Assembly (NCBI GenBank): GCA_003223935.1
Contig: QHXQ01000037.1
Span: 29,284 to 93,283 of the forward strand
Origin: Acidobacteriota bacterium
Lineage (GTDB): Bacteria; Acidobacteriota; Blastocatellia; Pyrinomonadales; Pyrinomonadaceae
Reading direction: 5' to 3'
Length of the DNA: 64,000 nucleotides
Each line of letters begins with the position of its first letter. Within the stretch, counting starts at the first letter, position 1. Shown here in pieces: positions 8,546 through 17,614 of the stretch. Position numbers and translations under genes: made by a program. The notes beneath the pieces are model-generated. The model ran no database searches. It was not told the DNA's origin and was given only the letters and a program-made list of their open reading frames with translations.

Positions 8546-9222
8546 TGTTCTATTTTTCCGTCCTTCATCTGAATCGTGCGGTCGGCGAAGCGTGCGGCGA
8601 GTTCGCGGTCGTGCGTGACCATGAGCACGGTCAAACGGTCGCGTTCGACCATCGTGCGCAGCAAGCTGAGCAGTTCATGCGCGCGGGTCGAGTCGAGATT
8701 GCCGGTCGGCTCGTCCGCGAGCAGGACGCGCGGCCGGTTCGCCAACGCCCGCGCAATCGCCACACGCTGTTGCTCGCCGCCCGACAACTCCGCCGGGCGA
8801 TGCGCTGTGCGCTCAGCTAACCCTACGCGCTCAAGCAGCGCGCGCGTGCGCTCGTCGCGCGCGCGGCCGCGCACGCCGCCGAAGGCGAGCGCGAGCGAGA
8901 CGTTCTCGGCGGCGGTCATCGTTGGGATCAGATTGAAGTTCTGAAAGATCATCCCGACTGCATGCCGCCGGTAGCGCGCCATCTCGCGCTTCGAGAACGG
9001 CGCAAGCGAGCGGCCATCAAACACAACCTCGCCGCTTGTCGGCTGATCCAGCCCGCCGATCAGATTCAGCAAGGTTGATTTGCCCGACCCTGAAGTCCCT
9101 TGCAACGCCACGAACTCACCCTCGCGCACCTCGACCGACACACCATCGAGCGCCACAACCGTCGTCGCGCCCATCTGGTAATGCTTTGAGACCGCACGCG
9201 TCTCCAGCAATGCTTCGCTCAT
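8524..9222 (-). CDS. LolD/MacB-type ABC transporter ATPase
   Basis: 232 residues with every ABC motif in order: Walker A GTSGSGKST (about 43-51), Q-loop IFQNFNLIP, signature LSGGEQQRVAIARAL, Walker B VLLADEPTGNLD and switch His in VTHDRE. The LolD/MacB subfamily marks (YQMG, QNFNLIPTMTA, PTGNLDS) pair it with MacB-type permeases, so the permease at 4163-5713 is the probable partner although three unrelated genes lie between. The final residues and stop are contributed by the intergenic repeat at 8474-8545. Confidence 0.92.
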   Translation of the reverse strand: MSEALLETRAVSKHYQMGATTVVALDGVSVEVREGEFVALQGTSGSGKSTLLNLIGGLDQPTSGEVVFDGRSLAPFSKREMARYRRHAVGMIFQNFNLIPTMTAAENVSLALAFGGVRGRARDERTRALLERVGLAERTAHRPAELSGGEQQRVAIARALANRPRVLLADEPTGNLDSTRAHELLSLLRTMVERDRLTVLMVTHDRELAARFADRTIQMKDGKIEQRMRDEG

Positions 9223-9233
9223 AAACGATCAAA

Positions 9234-9261
9234 CCGCCGCGTGTCGAATAACACGCGGCGG
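9234..9261 (-). terminator. Hairpin downstream of nuoI
   Basis: CCGCCGCGTGT and ACACGCGGCGG pair perfectly over a six-base loop, between the end of nuoI and the start of the ABC ATPase. No long T-run follows on either strand. Confidence 0.6.
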
Positions 9262-9274
9262 GCTGAAATTCAAG

Positions 9275-9343
9275 AACAGTTTTCGGTTTTCAGTCAACAG
9301 CCGCGTTCGGTTCGCTGAAAACTGAAAACCGAAAACTGAAAGC
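9275..9343. repeat. GAAAACTGAAAACCG inverted repeat
   Basis: Arms ACAGTTTTCGGTTTTCAGT and CTGAAAACTGAAAACCGAAA face each other around a short centre. A near-identical copy lies at 23109-23179. Confidence 0.85.
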
Positions 9344-9349
9344 TATCTT

Positions 9350-9871
9350 TCAGACTTCTTTGTACTCCGAATCCACATCCTCGTCGGCGAAGGCGACGCG
9401 GTAGTTAGGCGACTGTTTCTGTTTGGTGATGAGTAGGTCGTCTTTGGTCTTCAAGAGATCGGCGCGGTTATAGACCGATAACTCGAAGTTGTAGCCGTGT
9501 GTGATCGCGTCTTTCGGGCAGGCTTCGACGCAGAAGCCGCAGAAGATGCAGCGCCCGTAGTCTATGTTATAGACCTTCGCGTAGCGTTCATCCACGCCGA
9601 TGCGCTCTTCGGGCGAACGCGGATCGTCGGCCGCGATGATGTAGATGCAATCGGACGGGCACGCCGCCGCGCACAGAAAACATGCGACGCACTTCTCGCG
9701 CCCGTGCTCGTCCACGTGCAAGAGGTGCTGCCCGCGATAACGCGGCTGCACCGTGACCGGCTCATCCGGGTACTCGACCGTCCACTTCTCCTTCGGAATA
9801 TAAGAGAAGGTCACGCCCATGCCCTTGATGATCGCCTTCGTTGATTCGATCACATCGCTGATGATGGACAT
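9350..9871 (-). CDS. nuoI: NADH-quinone oxidoreductase subunit I (NuoI-type ferredoxin subunit)
   Basis: 173 residues with two 4Fe-4S motifs, CVACFLCAAACPSDC and CIFCGFCVEACPKDA, plus the conserved RYRGQHLLHVDEHGREKC lead-in typical of NuoI. This subunit carries clusters N6a and N6b and passes electrons through the peripheral arm of complex I to quinone. No other nuo gene is beside it, so it is either an orphan or part of a complex I whose other subunits lie elsewhere. The ndk gene upstream on the same strand is separated by an 80-base repeat-filled gap. Confidence 0.93.
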   Translation of the reverse strand: MSIISDVIESTKAIIKGMGVTFSYIPKEKWTVEYPDEPVTVQPRYRGQHLLHVDEHGREKCVACFLCAAACPSDCIYIIAADDPRSPEERIGVDERYAKVYNIDYGRCIFCGFCVEACPKDAITHGYNFELSVYNRADLLKTKDDLLITKQKQSPNYRVAFADEDVDSEYKEV

Positions 9872-9886
9872 AAAAGACTCCGTAGC

Positions 9887-9958
9887 TGTCAGCGTTCAGC
9901 TATTAGCGTTCAGCCTTTGTTCGTAGCTAAAGCTGAAAGCTGACTGCTGATAGCTTAT
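9887..9958. repeat. TCAGCGTTCAGC inverted repeat
   Basis: Arms AGCTGTCAGCGTTCAGCTAT and AGCTGAAAGCTGACTGCTGA in the nuoI-ndk gap; the right arm touches the stop codon of ndk. Confidence 0.75.
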
Positions 9959-10386
9959 CCCACCAATTCTAGTTGACTGAAAAAGTAAGAGATTTCAATG
10001 CGCGCGTTCTCTTCCGAGTCTGAGCCGTGAACGGCGTTCTCGCCGACCGATGCGCCGAACTCTTTGCGCAGCGTGCCCGCATCCGCCTTCGCCGGATCGG
10101 TCGCGCCCATCAGGTCGCGCCAAGCTTTGACCGCGCCCGCTTTCTCTAACACCGTGACGACGCATGGGCCGCTCGACATGAACTCCGTCAGACCCGCGAA
10201 GAACGGCCGCTCGCGGTGCACCGCGTAGAACCCTTCCGCTTCTTGTCTCGTCATGTGAATCAACTTCAACCCGTGTAACTTGAACCCGCCGTCCGTGATG
10301 CGCTGAATGATTGTGCCGACTTTTCCGGCCCGCACCGCGTCGGGCTTGATGATACCGAATGTTAGATTGCCGATCTGTTCTACCAT
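9955..10386 (-). CDS. ndk: Nucleoside diphosphate kinase
   Basis: 143 residues from MVEQIGNLTF. NDK transfers the gamma phosphate of ATP to nucleoside diphosphates through a phosphohistidine. Visible marks are the Lys of FGIIKPDAV, the MSSGPCVV stretch and the active-site His in NAVHGSDSEENA; length matches the family. The ATG at 10386 has a strong ribosome site (GGGGAGCGCA ATG), so I reject the TTG five codons upstream. It lies near sucC/sucD, whose product GTP or ATP it can interconvert. Confidence 0.95.
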   Translation of the reverse strand: MVEQIGNLTFGIIKPDAVRAGKVGTIIQRITDGGFKLHGLKLIHMTRQEAEGFYAVHRERPFFAGLTEFMSSGPCVVTVLEKAGAVKAWRDLMGATDPAKADAGTLRKEFGASVGENAVHGSDSEENARIEISYFFSQLELVG

Positions 10387-10410
10387 TGCGCTCCCCAGCA
10401 AAATTTAGTC

Positions 10411-10767
10411 TCAAATTCTCCAGCTAACTCTGACTCTGCTTGGCGAAATCACGCTGAAGCAGTGTAGAAACTCCGTTACGTGATCGCGAAAAGCGTCGGC
10501 CACAATTTCCGCTTTCGCCTCTGCCGACAGCCCGGCCAAGCGAAGCAACACCACGCCGCCTGTGCTTAGACGCCGGGCGCGAAAAATCAATTCGCCGAAA
10601 TCCTTATCGGCTGTCAGCAACAGCGCGGCTCTCTCGTTGGCCCGTTCAAGCACCGTCTCGTCGGAGATACCGCGCTCCATTTCGGCGATGTATAAGACTT
10701 CATGTCCATCCAGCCGCAGCCGTTCAACGATCTGCCGATCCACATTTTCATCAGCCAGCAGATTCAT
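10411..10767 (-). CDS. DUF5615 PIN-like protein, putative toxin
   Basis: 118 residues. The start MNLLADENVDRQIVERLRLDGHEV and the later LLTADKDFGELIF are hallmarks of the DUF5615 PIN-like family, with the acidic residues of the PIN nuclease fold (D6, E7, D57, D59-type positions). It overlaps the upstream DUF433 gene by four bases (ATGA), the usual arrangement of this pair, which is regarded as a probable type II toxin-antitoxin module. RNase activity and toxicity are inferred from the fold only. Confidence 0.85.
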   Translation of the reverse strand: MNLLADENVDRQIVERLRLDGHEVLYIAEMERGISDETVLERANERAALLLTADKDFGELIFRARRLSTGGVVLLRLAGLSAEAKAEIVADAFRDHVTEFLHCFSVISPSRVRVSWRI

Positions 10768-10985
10768 GCGGCTTTCTTAGGCGGCGGACTGAGAGACTGC
10801 GCCGCATACGATAACGCGGCCGACACGGCTTCCCGCGTGAGACGCGGATGCGCTTCGAGTATCTGATCAACTGTCTCCCCGGCAGCAAGCTTTTCAAGGA
10901 TCAATTCGACTGTAATGCGCGTGCCCGCGATGACCGGCTTGCCCATCATCACATCGGGATCAATTTGAATCAGATCATCATTCAT
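10764..10985 (-). CDS. DUF433 protein, putative antitoxin of the DUF5615 pair
   Basis: 73 residues from the ATG at 10985. DUF433 marks are the IDPDVMMGKPVIAGTRITV start and the helical AGETVDQILEAHPRLTREAV region, a winged-helix-like fold related to VapB-type DNA-binding antitoxins. It is the upstream member of a two-gene pair with DUF5615, overlapping by four bases. Expected role: bind the partner and repress the operon. Confidence 0.85.
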   Translation of the reverse strand: MNDDLIQIDPDVMMGKPVIAGTRITVELILEKLAAGETVDQILEAHPRLTREAVSAALSYAAQSLSPPPKKAA

Positions 10986-11029
10986 CACGGTTCAGATTGT
11001 AACGCACGACGCACCCACTGAGATTACCT

Positions 11030-11914
11030 TTAAGCCACAGCCTTCGCGCCGAGCGCGTCTTTCATCGCTTGGCCGATGTCGGCGGGTGATTGGACGACGC
11101 GGATGCCGGCGGCTTCGAGAGCTTTCATCTTCTCGGCGGCTGTGCCTTTGCCGCCTGCGATGATCGCGCCGGCGTGGCCCATGCGGCGACCGGGCGGTGC
11201 GGTCTGGCCGGCGATGAAAGCGACGATGGGTTTGGTCACGTTATCTTTCGCGTACTCGGCCGCTTCCTCTTCGGCCGTGCCGCCGATCTCGCCGATCATG
11301 ACGATGCCTTCGGTTTCGTCGTCCGCTTGAAAGAGCGCGAGCGCGTCACGGTGCGTTGTGCCGACGACCGGATCGCCGCCGATGCCGATGGCAGTTGACT
11401 GACCGAGACCGAGCGCGGTCAACTGTCCGACTGCTTCATAGGTCAACGTGCCGGAGCGCGAGACGACGCCGATGCGTCCCTCTTTGTGTATGTGACCGGG
11501 CATGATGCCGATCTTGCATTTGCCGGGCGAGATGACGCCGGGGCAGTTCGGGCCGATGAGGCGCGTACTCCTATCTTGCAAATAACGTTTGACCTTGACC
11601 ATGTCGAGCGCCGGAATGCCTTCGGTGATGCAGACGACGAGTGGGATGCCTGCGTCTGCCGCTTCGAGGATCGCATCGGCCGCAAACGGCGGCGGCACAT
11701 AGATGACACTCGCGTTCGCGCCCGCTTCGCTCACAGCCTGCGCGACGGTGTTGAAGACGGGGATGCCTTCGTGCGTCGTGCCGCCTTTGCCGGGCGTGAC
11801 GCCGCCGACAACGTTCGTCCCATACTCGACCATCTGTACGGTATGAAACGTGCCCTCTTTGCCCGTGATGCCCTGCACGACGAGGCGCGTCGTTTTATCA
11901 ACCAGAACGCTCAA
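11030..11914 (-). CDS. sucD: Succinyl-CoA ligase, alpha subunit
   Basis: 294 residues. It catalyses, with SucC, succinyl-CoA + NDP + Pi to succinate + NTP in the TCA cycle. The N-terminal CoA-binding Rossmann domain starts [13 protein letters not shown], and the phosphohistidine lies in [14 protein letters not shown]. Length and order match bacterial SucD. Unusually, sucC is not adjacent but begins 3.2 kb upstream on the same strand, with two unrelated genes between. Confidence 0.96.
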   Translation of the reverse strand: MSVLVDKTTRLVVQGITGKEGTFHTVQMVEYGTNVVGGVTPGKGGTTHEGIPVFNTVAQAVSEAGANASVIYVPPPFAADAILEAADAGIPLVVCITEGIPALDMVKVKRYLQDRSTRLIGPNCPGVISPGKCKIGIMPGHIHKEGRIGVVSRSGTLTYEAVGQLTALGLGQSTAIGIGGDPVVGTTHRDALALFQADDETEGIVMIGEIGGTAEEEAAEYAKDNVTKPIVAFIAGQTAPPGRRMGHAGAIIAGGKGTAAEKMKALEAAGIRVVQSPADIGQAMKDALGAKAVA

Positions 11915-12000
11915 CGCTCTTGCTCCTCAAGATACCATTTTATTTGCTTGATTGCCGGCGCAGTATAACACGCCATCATTTTTAATTCAGAATGCACTGC

Positions 12001-13404
12001 TTATGCCAATTCCACTTGCTCGCCGTATTGTGCCGCGTCAACGCGCCAGCCGTAATGTTGGCGTATGTGTTCGGCCATGGCTTCGGCGGCTTGCGGTTCG
12101 CCGTGCGTGGTGAAGGCGCGGCGTGGGGGCGCGGGCATGTCTTTGAGCCAGCGCAAGACCTCTTGCCAGTCGGCGTGCGCGGAGAAACCGCCGATCTGTT
12201 CGACATGACATTGCACGGGCACTGTCTGTTTGAAGATGGAAACTTCGCGGTCGCCGCTCAAGATGCGCCGGCCGATTGTGCCCGCCGCTTGATAGCCGAC
12301 GAAGATAATGGTCGCGCGTGCGTCCGGCAAGTAGCGCACGGCATGATGCAGGACGCGCCCGCCCGTCATCATGCCGGAAGCGCTGATGATGATGCGCGCG
12401 CCGCGTTCCTCGTTCAAACTCTTCGACTCTTCACGCGATGAAACGGTCAACATCGAATGCGTGCGCAGAGGATGTTCGCGGCGCGCGAGCACGGTGGCAT
12501 AGTCTTCGTCCTGTTCTTCCGTGCGATGACTGTAGGCTTGCGTCGCGGCGGCGGCCATCGGCGAATCAACGCGCACTGGTAGGATAGGGATTCGTTTTTC
12601 GTCTTCGAGTTCGCGGATGATGTAGATGAGTTCCTGCGTGCGCCCGATGGCGAAGGCTGGGATCAGGATGACGCCGTCGCGCTCGGCCGTCTCATTGATA
12701 ACGCGCGCGAGTTTGTCTTTCGGGTCTTCCGCGTCGTGCAGACGGTCGCCGTAGGTTGATTCGACGAGCAGGTAATCACACTGAGGCGGCGGCACGGGAT
12801 CGCGTATGATCGGTTGATTGTAATGGCCTAGATCGCCGGAGAACAGCACGCGCCGCCCCTTGCCGTCTTGTCCTGCGTCTGCGATTTCAACTAACACAAG
12901 ACTTGAGCCGAGAATGTGGCCGGCGATGCGAAAGCCCGCGTTGAAGCCGGGCGCAACGGCGACTGCCTCGCCTGTGTTCGGTTCGGGGTGGACGAGTTTC
13001 AGAGCTTCGCGCGCATCGTCTTCGGTATAGAGCGGGAGCGCGGGCGTGTGGCTCGTCAGGTTGTGGCGGTTGCGATAGTCTGCGTCTTCTTCTTGGAGGC
13101 GGGCGGCGTCGGGCAGAAGGATTTTCAAGAGGTCGGCTGTGCCGCGCGAGCAATAGATGGGGCCGTTGAAGCCTTGCGCGACGAGGCGCGGGAGATAACC
13201 CGTGTGGTCTATGTGCGCGTGCGTGATGAGCACGGCATTGATGCTTGCAGGATCAAACGGCGGGTCTTGCCAGTTGCGCTCGCGCAGTTCTTTCAAACCT
13301 TGAAACAGCCCACAATCAATCAACACACGATGGCCGTCTGATTCAAGCAGATACTTCGAGCCTGTGACCGTGCCCACACCGCCCCAGAAAGATAGCGTTG
13401 CCAT
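12001..13404 (-). CDS. Beta-CASP metallo-beta-lactamase, putative RNA-processing nuclease
   Basis: 467 residues. The N-terminal MBL core has the zinc motif ITHAHIDHTGYLPRL (HxHxDH) and later SGDLGH; a beta-CASP insert follows (IPAFAIGRTQELIY, VDSPMAAAAT) and the C-terminal RNA-specific block has SASGMMTGGRVLHH and SAHADWQE. This is the CPSF-like/archaeal-type family of nucleases that cut or trim RNA. It lies between sucC and sucD on the same strand. Exact substrate unknown. Confidence 0.93.
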   Translation of the reverse strand: MATLSFWGGVGTVTGSKYLLESDGHRVLIDCGLFQGLKELRERNWQDPPFDPASINAVLITHAHIDHTGYLPRLVAQGFNGPIYCSRGTADLLKILLPDAARLQEEDADYRNRHNLTSHTPALPLYTEDDAREALKLVHPEPNTGEAVAVAPGFNAGFRIAGHILGSSLVLVEIADAGQDGKGRRVLFSGDLGHYNQPIIRDPVPPPQCDYLLVESTYGDRLHDAEDPKDKLARVINETAERDGVILIPAFAIGRTQELIYIIRELEDEKRIPILPVRVDSPMAAAATQAYSHRTEEQDEDYATVLARREHPLRTHSMLTVSSREESKSLNEERGARIIISASGMMTGGRVLHHAVRYLPDARATIIFVGYQAAGTIGRRILSGDREVSIFKQTVPVQCHVEQIGGFSAHADWQEVLRWLKDMPAPPRRAFTTHGEPQAAEAMAEHIRQHYGWRVDAAQYGEQVELA

Positions 13405-13422
13405 TGCATCCTCCGAATCAAC

Positions 13423-13499
13423 AGGTCAGTACCGCCTGCGGTAGCGGGCGGGTTGTATCGTTACTAAGACCCGCCCGCTACCGCAGGCAGTACTGACTC
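13423..13499. repeat. GGTCAGTACCGCC palindromic repeat, second full copy
   Basis: Arms AGGTCAGTACCGCCTGCGGT... and ...ACCGCAGGCAGTACTGACT are near-perfect complements with a short central loop. It overlaps the last seven codons and stop of the MauE-like gene. Confidence 0.88.
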
Positions 13500-13933
13500 C
13501 ATGGCGTACGCGCGCGCCGATGACCGAAGAGAACTAACAGCGCGGGTACGAGCAGGACAAGGTTGCGCCGCGCGGTCGAGACGCCGAGTTGACTGGCAAC
13601 GAGCCGGCCGAAGCAACCGCATTCGAGCGGTTCCCCGTGCTGCACATAGACGTAGAAGAGCGCGTAAGCGGCAAAGCCGACGAGCAACAACGCCGCCAGC
13701 GCAGCACCGAGGCGGACAGTGCGGGGCGTGATGAGCAGTAGGGCGGTCGTCAGTTCCGCCGCGATGACGAGGACTGTCGCGGGCCAAGCCCAACGCGCGC
13801 CGACCAGATTCGCCACGTTACCGGCGAAGTCCGCGAGCGTATAAAGCTTCGCACCTGCGGCGAACAGAAACAGCGCCGCCAGTCCAAAGCGGCAGAGCAA
13901 GACAAGAATTTTAAACCAACGAAACTGAGTCAC
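13478..13933 (-). CDS. MauE/DoxX-like membrane protein
   Basis: 151 residues with four hydrophobic helices (about 9-27, 48-68, 74-97, 118-138) and the CGCFG motif of MauE-like proteins before the last helix. The family is associated with disulfide handling or quinone-linked membrane redox; the CGC pair would be the redox site. The last residues (SQYCLR) and stop come from the palindromic repeat, suggesting the original end was replaced when the repeat arrived. It lies directly downstream of sucC on the same strand. Confidence 0.8.
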   Translation of the reverse strand: MTQFRWFKILVLLCRFGLAALFLFAAGAKLYTLADFAGNVANLVGARWAWPATVLVIAAELTTALLLITPRTVRLGAALAALLLVGFAAYALFYVYVQHGEPLECGCFGRLVASQLGVSTARRNLVLLVPALLVLFGHRRARTPWSQYCLR

Positions 13934-13945
13934 GATTGCTCGGCT

Positions 13946-15115
13946 TCAAGCGGCTTGTTTGGCTAATGCGACAACCTTTTCGGCGGCGTCCTTCATGCCA
14001 TCGGCGACGGTGAAGTTCAGGCCCGACTCGCGGATCACGCGCTGCCCCTCTTCGACGTTCGTGCCTTCGAGCCGGACGACGACGGGCACTTTGACACCCA
14101 ACGTCTGCGCCGCACCGACCACGCCGCGCGCCACCATGTCGCAGCGCACGATGCCGCCGAAGATGTTGATCAAGACAGCCTGCACATGCTCGTCCGCGAG
14201 CAGAATCTTGAATGCGGCTTCAACTCGCTGTTGTGAGGCACCGCCGCCCACGTCCAAGAAGTTTGCCGGCTCGCCGCCCGCGAGTTTGATGATGTCCATC
14301 GTGGCCATCGCAAGGCCCGCGCCATTGACCATGCAGGCGATGTTGCCGTCGAGCTTGATGTAGTTGAGATCAAACTTCGAGGCTTCAATCTCAAGCGGTT
14401 CTTCTTCGTGCAAGTCGCGCAGCGCGAGAAAATCTTGATGGCGGAACAAGGCGTTGTCGTCGAAGTTGACCTTCGCGTCGAGCGCGATGAGCCGCTTGTC
14501 TTTGGTCAAGAGGAACGGGTTGATCTCAAAGAGAGATGAATCGGTCTGCTCATAGGCCGTGTAGAGCGCCTGCATGAACTTCGCCGCTTGATTGATCAAA
14601 TCAGAGGGGAGACTCAGACCGAAGGCGAGTTTGCGCGCTTGAAACGGACGGAAGCCGATGGCCGGATCAATCGTCTCTTTCATAATCTTTTCCGGCGAAT
14701 GCGCCGCGACCTCTTCAATATCCATGCCGCCCGCCGACGAAGCCATGAAGACGGGCCGGCCCGTCTGCCGATCAAGCACGATGCCCAAATAAAACTCCTT
14801 ATCAATCGGCAAGCCTTCTTCGACGAGCAACACGCGCACCTCGCGCCCCTCCGGCCCGGTCTGATGCGTGACGAGTTTCATGCCGAGCATCTGGCGCGCG
14901 ATCTCCTGCGCTTCATCAGCCGAGCGTGCCAACTTCACGCCGCCGCCCTTGCCGCGCCCGCCCGCGTGTATCTGCGCCTTGACGACGACCACGTCCGTGC
15001 CCAACTCCTTCGCCGCGTGATACGCCTCTTCCGGCGAACGCGCCACCAAGCCGCGCGGCACCGCCACCCCGAATTTCCGCAACAACTCTTTCGCCTGATA
15101 CTCGTGAATCTTCAT
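13946..15115 (-). CDS. sucC: Succinyl-CoA ligase, beta subunit
   Basis: 389 residues, the usual length. The N-terminal ATP-grasp domain begins [17 protein letters not shown] and contains [20 protein letters not shown], the nucleotide-binding glycine loop; the CoA-ligase domain carries [28 protein letters not shown] and [10 protein letters not shown]. Together with SucD it makes NTP from succinyl-CoA. The MauE-like and beta-CASP genes separate it from sucD. A GGTCAGTGGTC repeat lies just upstream. Confidence 0.96.
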   Translation of the reverse strand: MKIHEYQAKELLRKFGVAVPRGLVARSPEEAYHAAKELGTDVVVVKAQIHAGGRGKGGGVKLARSADEAQEIARQMLGMKLVTHQTGPEGREVRVLLVEEGLPIDKEFYLGIVLDRQTGRPVFMASSAGGMDIEEVAAHSPEKIMKETIDPAIGFRPFQARKLAFGLSLPSDLINQAAKFMQALYTAYEQTDSSLFEINPFLLTKDKRLIALDAKVNFDDNALFRHQDFLALRDLHEEEPLEIEASKFDLNYIKLDGNIACMVNGAGLAMATMDIIKLAGGEPANFLDVGGGASQQRVEAAFKILLADEHVQAVLINIFGGIVRCDMVARGVVGAAQTLGVKVPVVVRLEGTNVEEGQRVIRESGLNFTVADGMKDAAEKVVALAKQAA

Positions 15116-15126
15116 CGTCAGCCCTC

Positions 15127-15215
15127 GCGTCAGCAGTGGTCAGTGGTCAGTGGTCGATGGTCAGCGAAATCAGTTTTATTACTGATCCCTGACCACCGAC
15201 CACTGACCGCTGTCT
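15127..15215. repeat. GTCAGTGGTCAGTGG inverted repeat
   Basis: Left arm AGTGGTCAGTGGTCAGTGGTC, right arm GACCACCGACCACTGACC around an A/T-rich centre, in the divergent gap between sucC and the M13 peptidase gene. Confidence 0.8.
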
Positions 15216-15385
15216 TTGCGTGGAACGCTGCCGAGTGTAGTCGTATCAAGCGCGCGACTGCAAGCTGACAAGAAATGATGCGCAGAGATCAAGCCGCCGC
15301 GGGCGCGGCGCATAATGTCGCGGCCCATGTTAAGGCCGGCCGACACAATTCATCGGCCGCTCATCACATTTTTGCGTCTGCACAA

Positions 15386-15414
15386 TTCAAACCCGCGCAC
15401 GCCTGCGGTAAACT
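15386..15414 (+). promoter_or_regulatory. Possible sigma-70 promoter for the M13 peptidase gene
   Basis: TTCAAA and TAAACT are separated by 17 bases, about 60 bases upstream of the start codon. Match to the consensus is moderate. Confidence 0.35.
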
Positions 15415-15474
15415 TTGTTGCGTCGCAGCCGTATCTTAATAGTTCCAGCCTTTGACCTCTTGAGGAGTTGACCC

Positions 15475-17514
15475 ATGAAACGATCCGGTAGTTCCCTTTT
15501 CGCTTCCCTGTTGACCGTCTTGCTCGCGGCGTCTGTGCTCTGTGCGCAGACCTCCATGCACGGTCTCGACTTGAGCGCCATTGATAAGAATGCGAACCCG
15601 TGCGTTGATTTTTATCAATACGCGAACGGTAGTTGGCTCGCCGCTAATCCGATTCCGGCCGCCTTCTCGGCTTGGGGCGTGGATAGTGTGCTGTCGGAGA
15701 AGAACCGCGACGTGTTGCACGAAGTGCTCGAAGCCGCAGCCAAGAACACGAGCGCGCCGAAGGGCAGCAACGAGCAGAAGGTCGGCGATTTTTATGCGAG
15801 TTGCATGGCTGAAGATCAGATCAACGCCGCCGGCCTCGCGCCGCTCAAGCCTGAACTGCAACGCATCGCGGAGATCAAAGAGGCGCGCGCGCTCGAAGCC
15901 GAGATCGCACACCTGCACAGCATGGGCGTCAACGCGCTCTTCCGCGAAGGCTCGACGCAAGACGCGAAGAACAGCGCCGAAGTCACTTATGAAATCCTGC
16001 AAGGCGGCCTTGGTTTGCCTGACCGCGACTACTATCTGAAAGATGACGATAGATCGAAGCACATACGCGAAGAGTATGTGAAGCACGTCGCCAAGATGTT
16101 CGAATTGCTGGGCGACGATGCGACGAAAGCTGCGGCGGAAACGCAGACCGTCATGGGGCTTGAGACGAAGTTGGCCGCCGCTTCGATGACGCGCGTCGAG
16201 CGGCGCGACCCGAACGCGGTCTATCACCGGCAGACCTTCGCGCAGTTGCAGACGCTCACGCCGAACTTCGATTGGGCCGCCTTCTTCAAAACCGTCGGCG
16301 TGCCGCCGAAAGCAGACATCAACGTCGCGCAGCCCAAATTCTTTGCAGAGGTCAACCGGCAGTTGACCGCGACGCCGATTCCTGATTGGCAGACTTATTT
16401 GCGCTGGCATCTGATTAACGTCTCGGCGAGCGCGCTCGCGAAGCCGTTCGACGATGAAGATTTCAACTTCAAAGGCAAGGTCTTGACGGGCGCGACCGAA
16501 CAGTTGCCGCGTTGGAAGCGTTGCGTCGCCGCGACCGACCGCAATCTCGGCGAGGCGCTCGGCGAGGTTTACGTCAAACGTGCCTTCCCGCCCGAAGCGA
16601 AAGCGCGCTCGCTCGCAATGGTGCAAAATCTGATCGCGGCGCTGAGGAGCGACATCGGCACGCTCGCTTGGATGAGCGACGCGACGCGCAGACAAGCGGT
16701 CGCCAAACTCGAAACCTTGATCAGAAAGATCGGCTACCCGGACAAGTGGCGCGATTACTCCGCGCTCCAGATTGATCGCACATCGTATTTGGCGAACGAG
16801 CTGCGCACCGGCACGTTCGAGGAGCGGCGCGATCTGCACAAGATCGGGCAACCTGTGGACAAGCTGGAGTGGGGCATGACGCCGCCCACGGTGAACGCTT
16901 ACTACAATCCGCAGATCAACGAGATCGTCTTCCCGGCCGGCATCCTGCAATGGCCTTTCTTCGATCCAACGGCCGAGGATGCGTTCAATTACGGCGCGAT
17001 GGGTTCGGTCATCGGCCACGAGATGACGCACGGCTTCGACGATCAAGGCGCGCAGTTTGACGCCGCAGGCAACTTGAAGAACTGGTTCACGGAGGAAGAT
17101 TTGAAGAACTTCCACGTGCGCACCGAGTGCGTCGTCAATCAGTTCAATCAGTTCGAGGTTGAGAAGGGTTTGAGCGAGAACGGCAAGCTCGTCGTCGGCG
17201 AATCGGTCGCAGACTTGGGCGGTCTGGTTATCGCTTACGCCGCTTGGCAGAAGTCGCTCGAAGGCAAACCGCGCCCGGCAAGCGTTGACGGATTCACGCC
17301 TGAACAGCGTTTCTTCCTCGCCTATGCTTATTCTTGGGCGACCAACATCCGGCCGGAACGCGCGCGCCTGCTCGCGCAGACCGACCCGCATCCGCTCCCG
17401 AAGTTCCGCGTCAACGGCCCGCTCGCCAACTTCCCCGCCTTCGCCGCCGCCTTCCAGTGCAAAGAGGGCGACCCGATGGTGCGTGCGGAAAAGGATCGTT
17501 GCGTGATCTGGTAA
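15475..17514 (+). CDS. M13-family (neprilysin/PepO-like) zinc metallopeptidase, exported
   Basis: 679 residues. A signal peptide (residues 1-23, LTVLLAASVLCAQ) leads to the M13 N-terminal lobe, starting NPCVDFYQYANGSWL. The catalytic lobe has NAYYNPQINEIVFPAGIL, zinc motif VIGHEMTHGFDDQGAQ (HExxH) and the third ligand region GESVADLGGL (ExxxD), ending CVIW as is typical. It cleaves peptides outside the cytoplasm. The ribosome site GAGGAG sits seven bases before the ATG. A strong terminator follows, so the gene is probably monocistronic. Confidence 0.95.
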   Translation: MKRSGSSLFASLLTVLLAASVLCAQTSMHGLDLSAIDKNANPCVDFYQYANGSWLAANPIPAAFSAWGVDSVLSEKNRDVLHEVLEAAAKNTSAPKGSNEQKVGDFYASCMAEDQINAAGLAPLKPELQRIAEIKEARALEAEIAHLHSMGVNALFREGSTQDAKNSAEVTYEILQGGLGLPDRDYYLKDDDRSKHIREEYVKHVAKMFELLGDDATKAAAETQTVMGLETKLAAASMTRVERRDPNAVYHRQTFAQLQTLTPNFDWAAFFKTVGVPPKADINVAQPKFFAEVNRQLTATPIPDWQTYLRWHLINVSASALAKPFDDEDFNFKGKVLTGATEQLPRWKRCVAATDRNLGEALGEVYVKRAFPPEAKARSLAMVQNLIAALRSDIGTLAWMSDATRRQAVAKLETLIRKIGYPDKWRDYSALQIDRTSYLANELRTGTFEERRDLHKIGQPVDKLEWGMTPPTVNAYYNPQINEIVFPAGILQWPFFDPTAEDAFNYGAMGSVIGHEMTHGFDDQGAQFDAAGNLKNWFTEEDLKNFHVRTECVVNQFNQFEVEKGLSENGKLVVGESVADLGGLVIAYAAWQKSLEGKPRPASVDGFTPEQRFFLAYAYSWATNIRPERARLLAQTDPHPLPKFRVNGPLANFPAFAAAFQCKEGDPMVRAEKDRCVIW

Positions 17515-17555
17515 ACTGCGCGGTATGTTTTTGCCGTTGACAGACTGAACAAAAC

Positions 17556-17595
17556 AAAAGAGCCTGTGCCGCGAATCTGAGGCACAGGCTCTTTT
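17556..17595 (+). terminator. Intrinsic terminator after the M13 peptidase gene
   Basis: AAAAGAGCCTGTGCC pairs perfectly with GGCACAGGCTCTTTT over a ten-base loop and ends in TTTT. Confidence 0.88.
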
Positions 17596-17614
17596 CATCA
17601 AGGAGGCGCACAGG

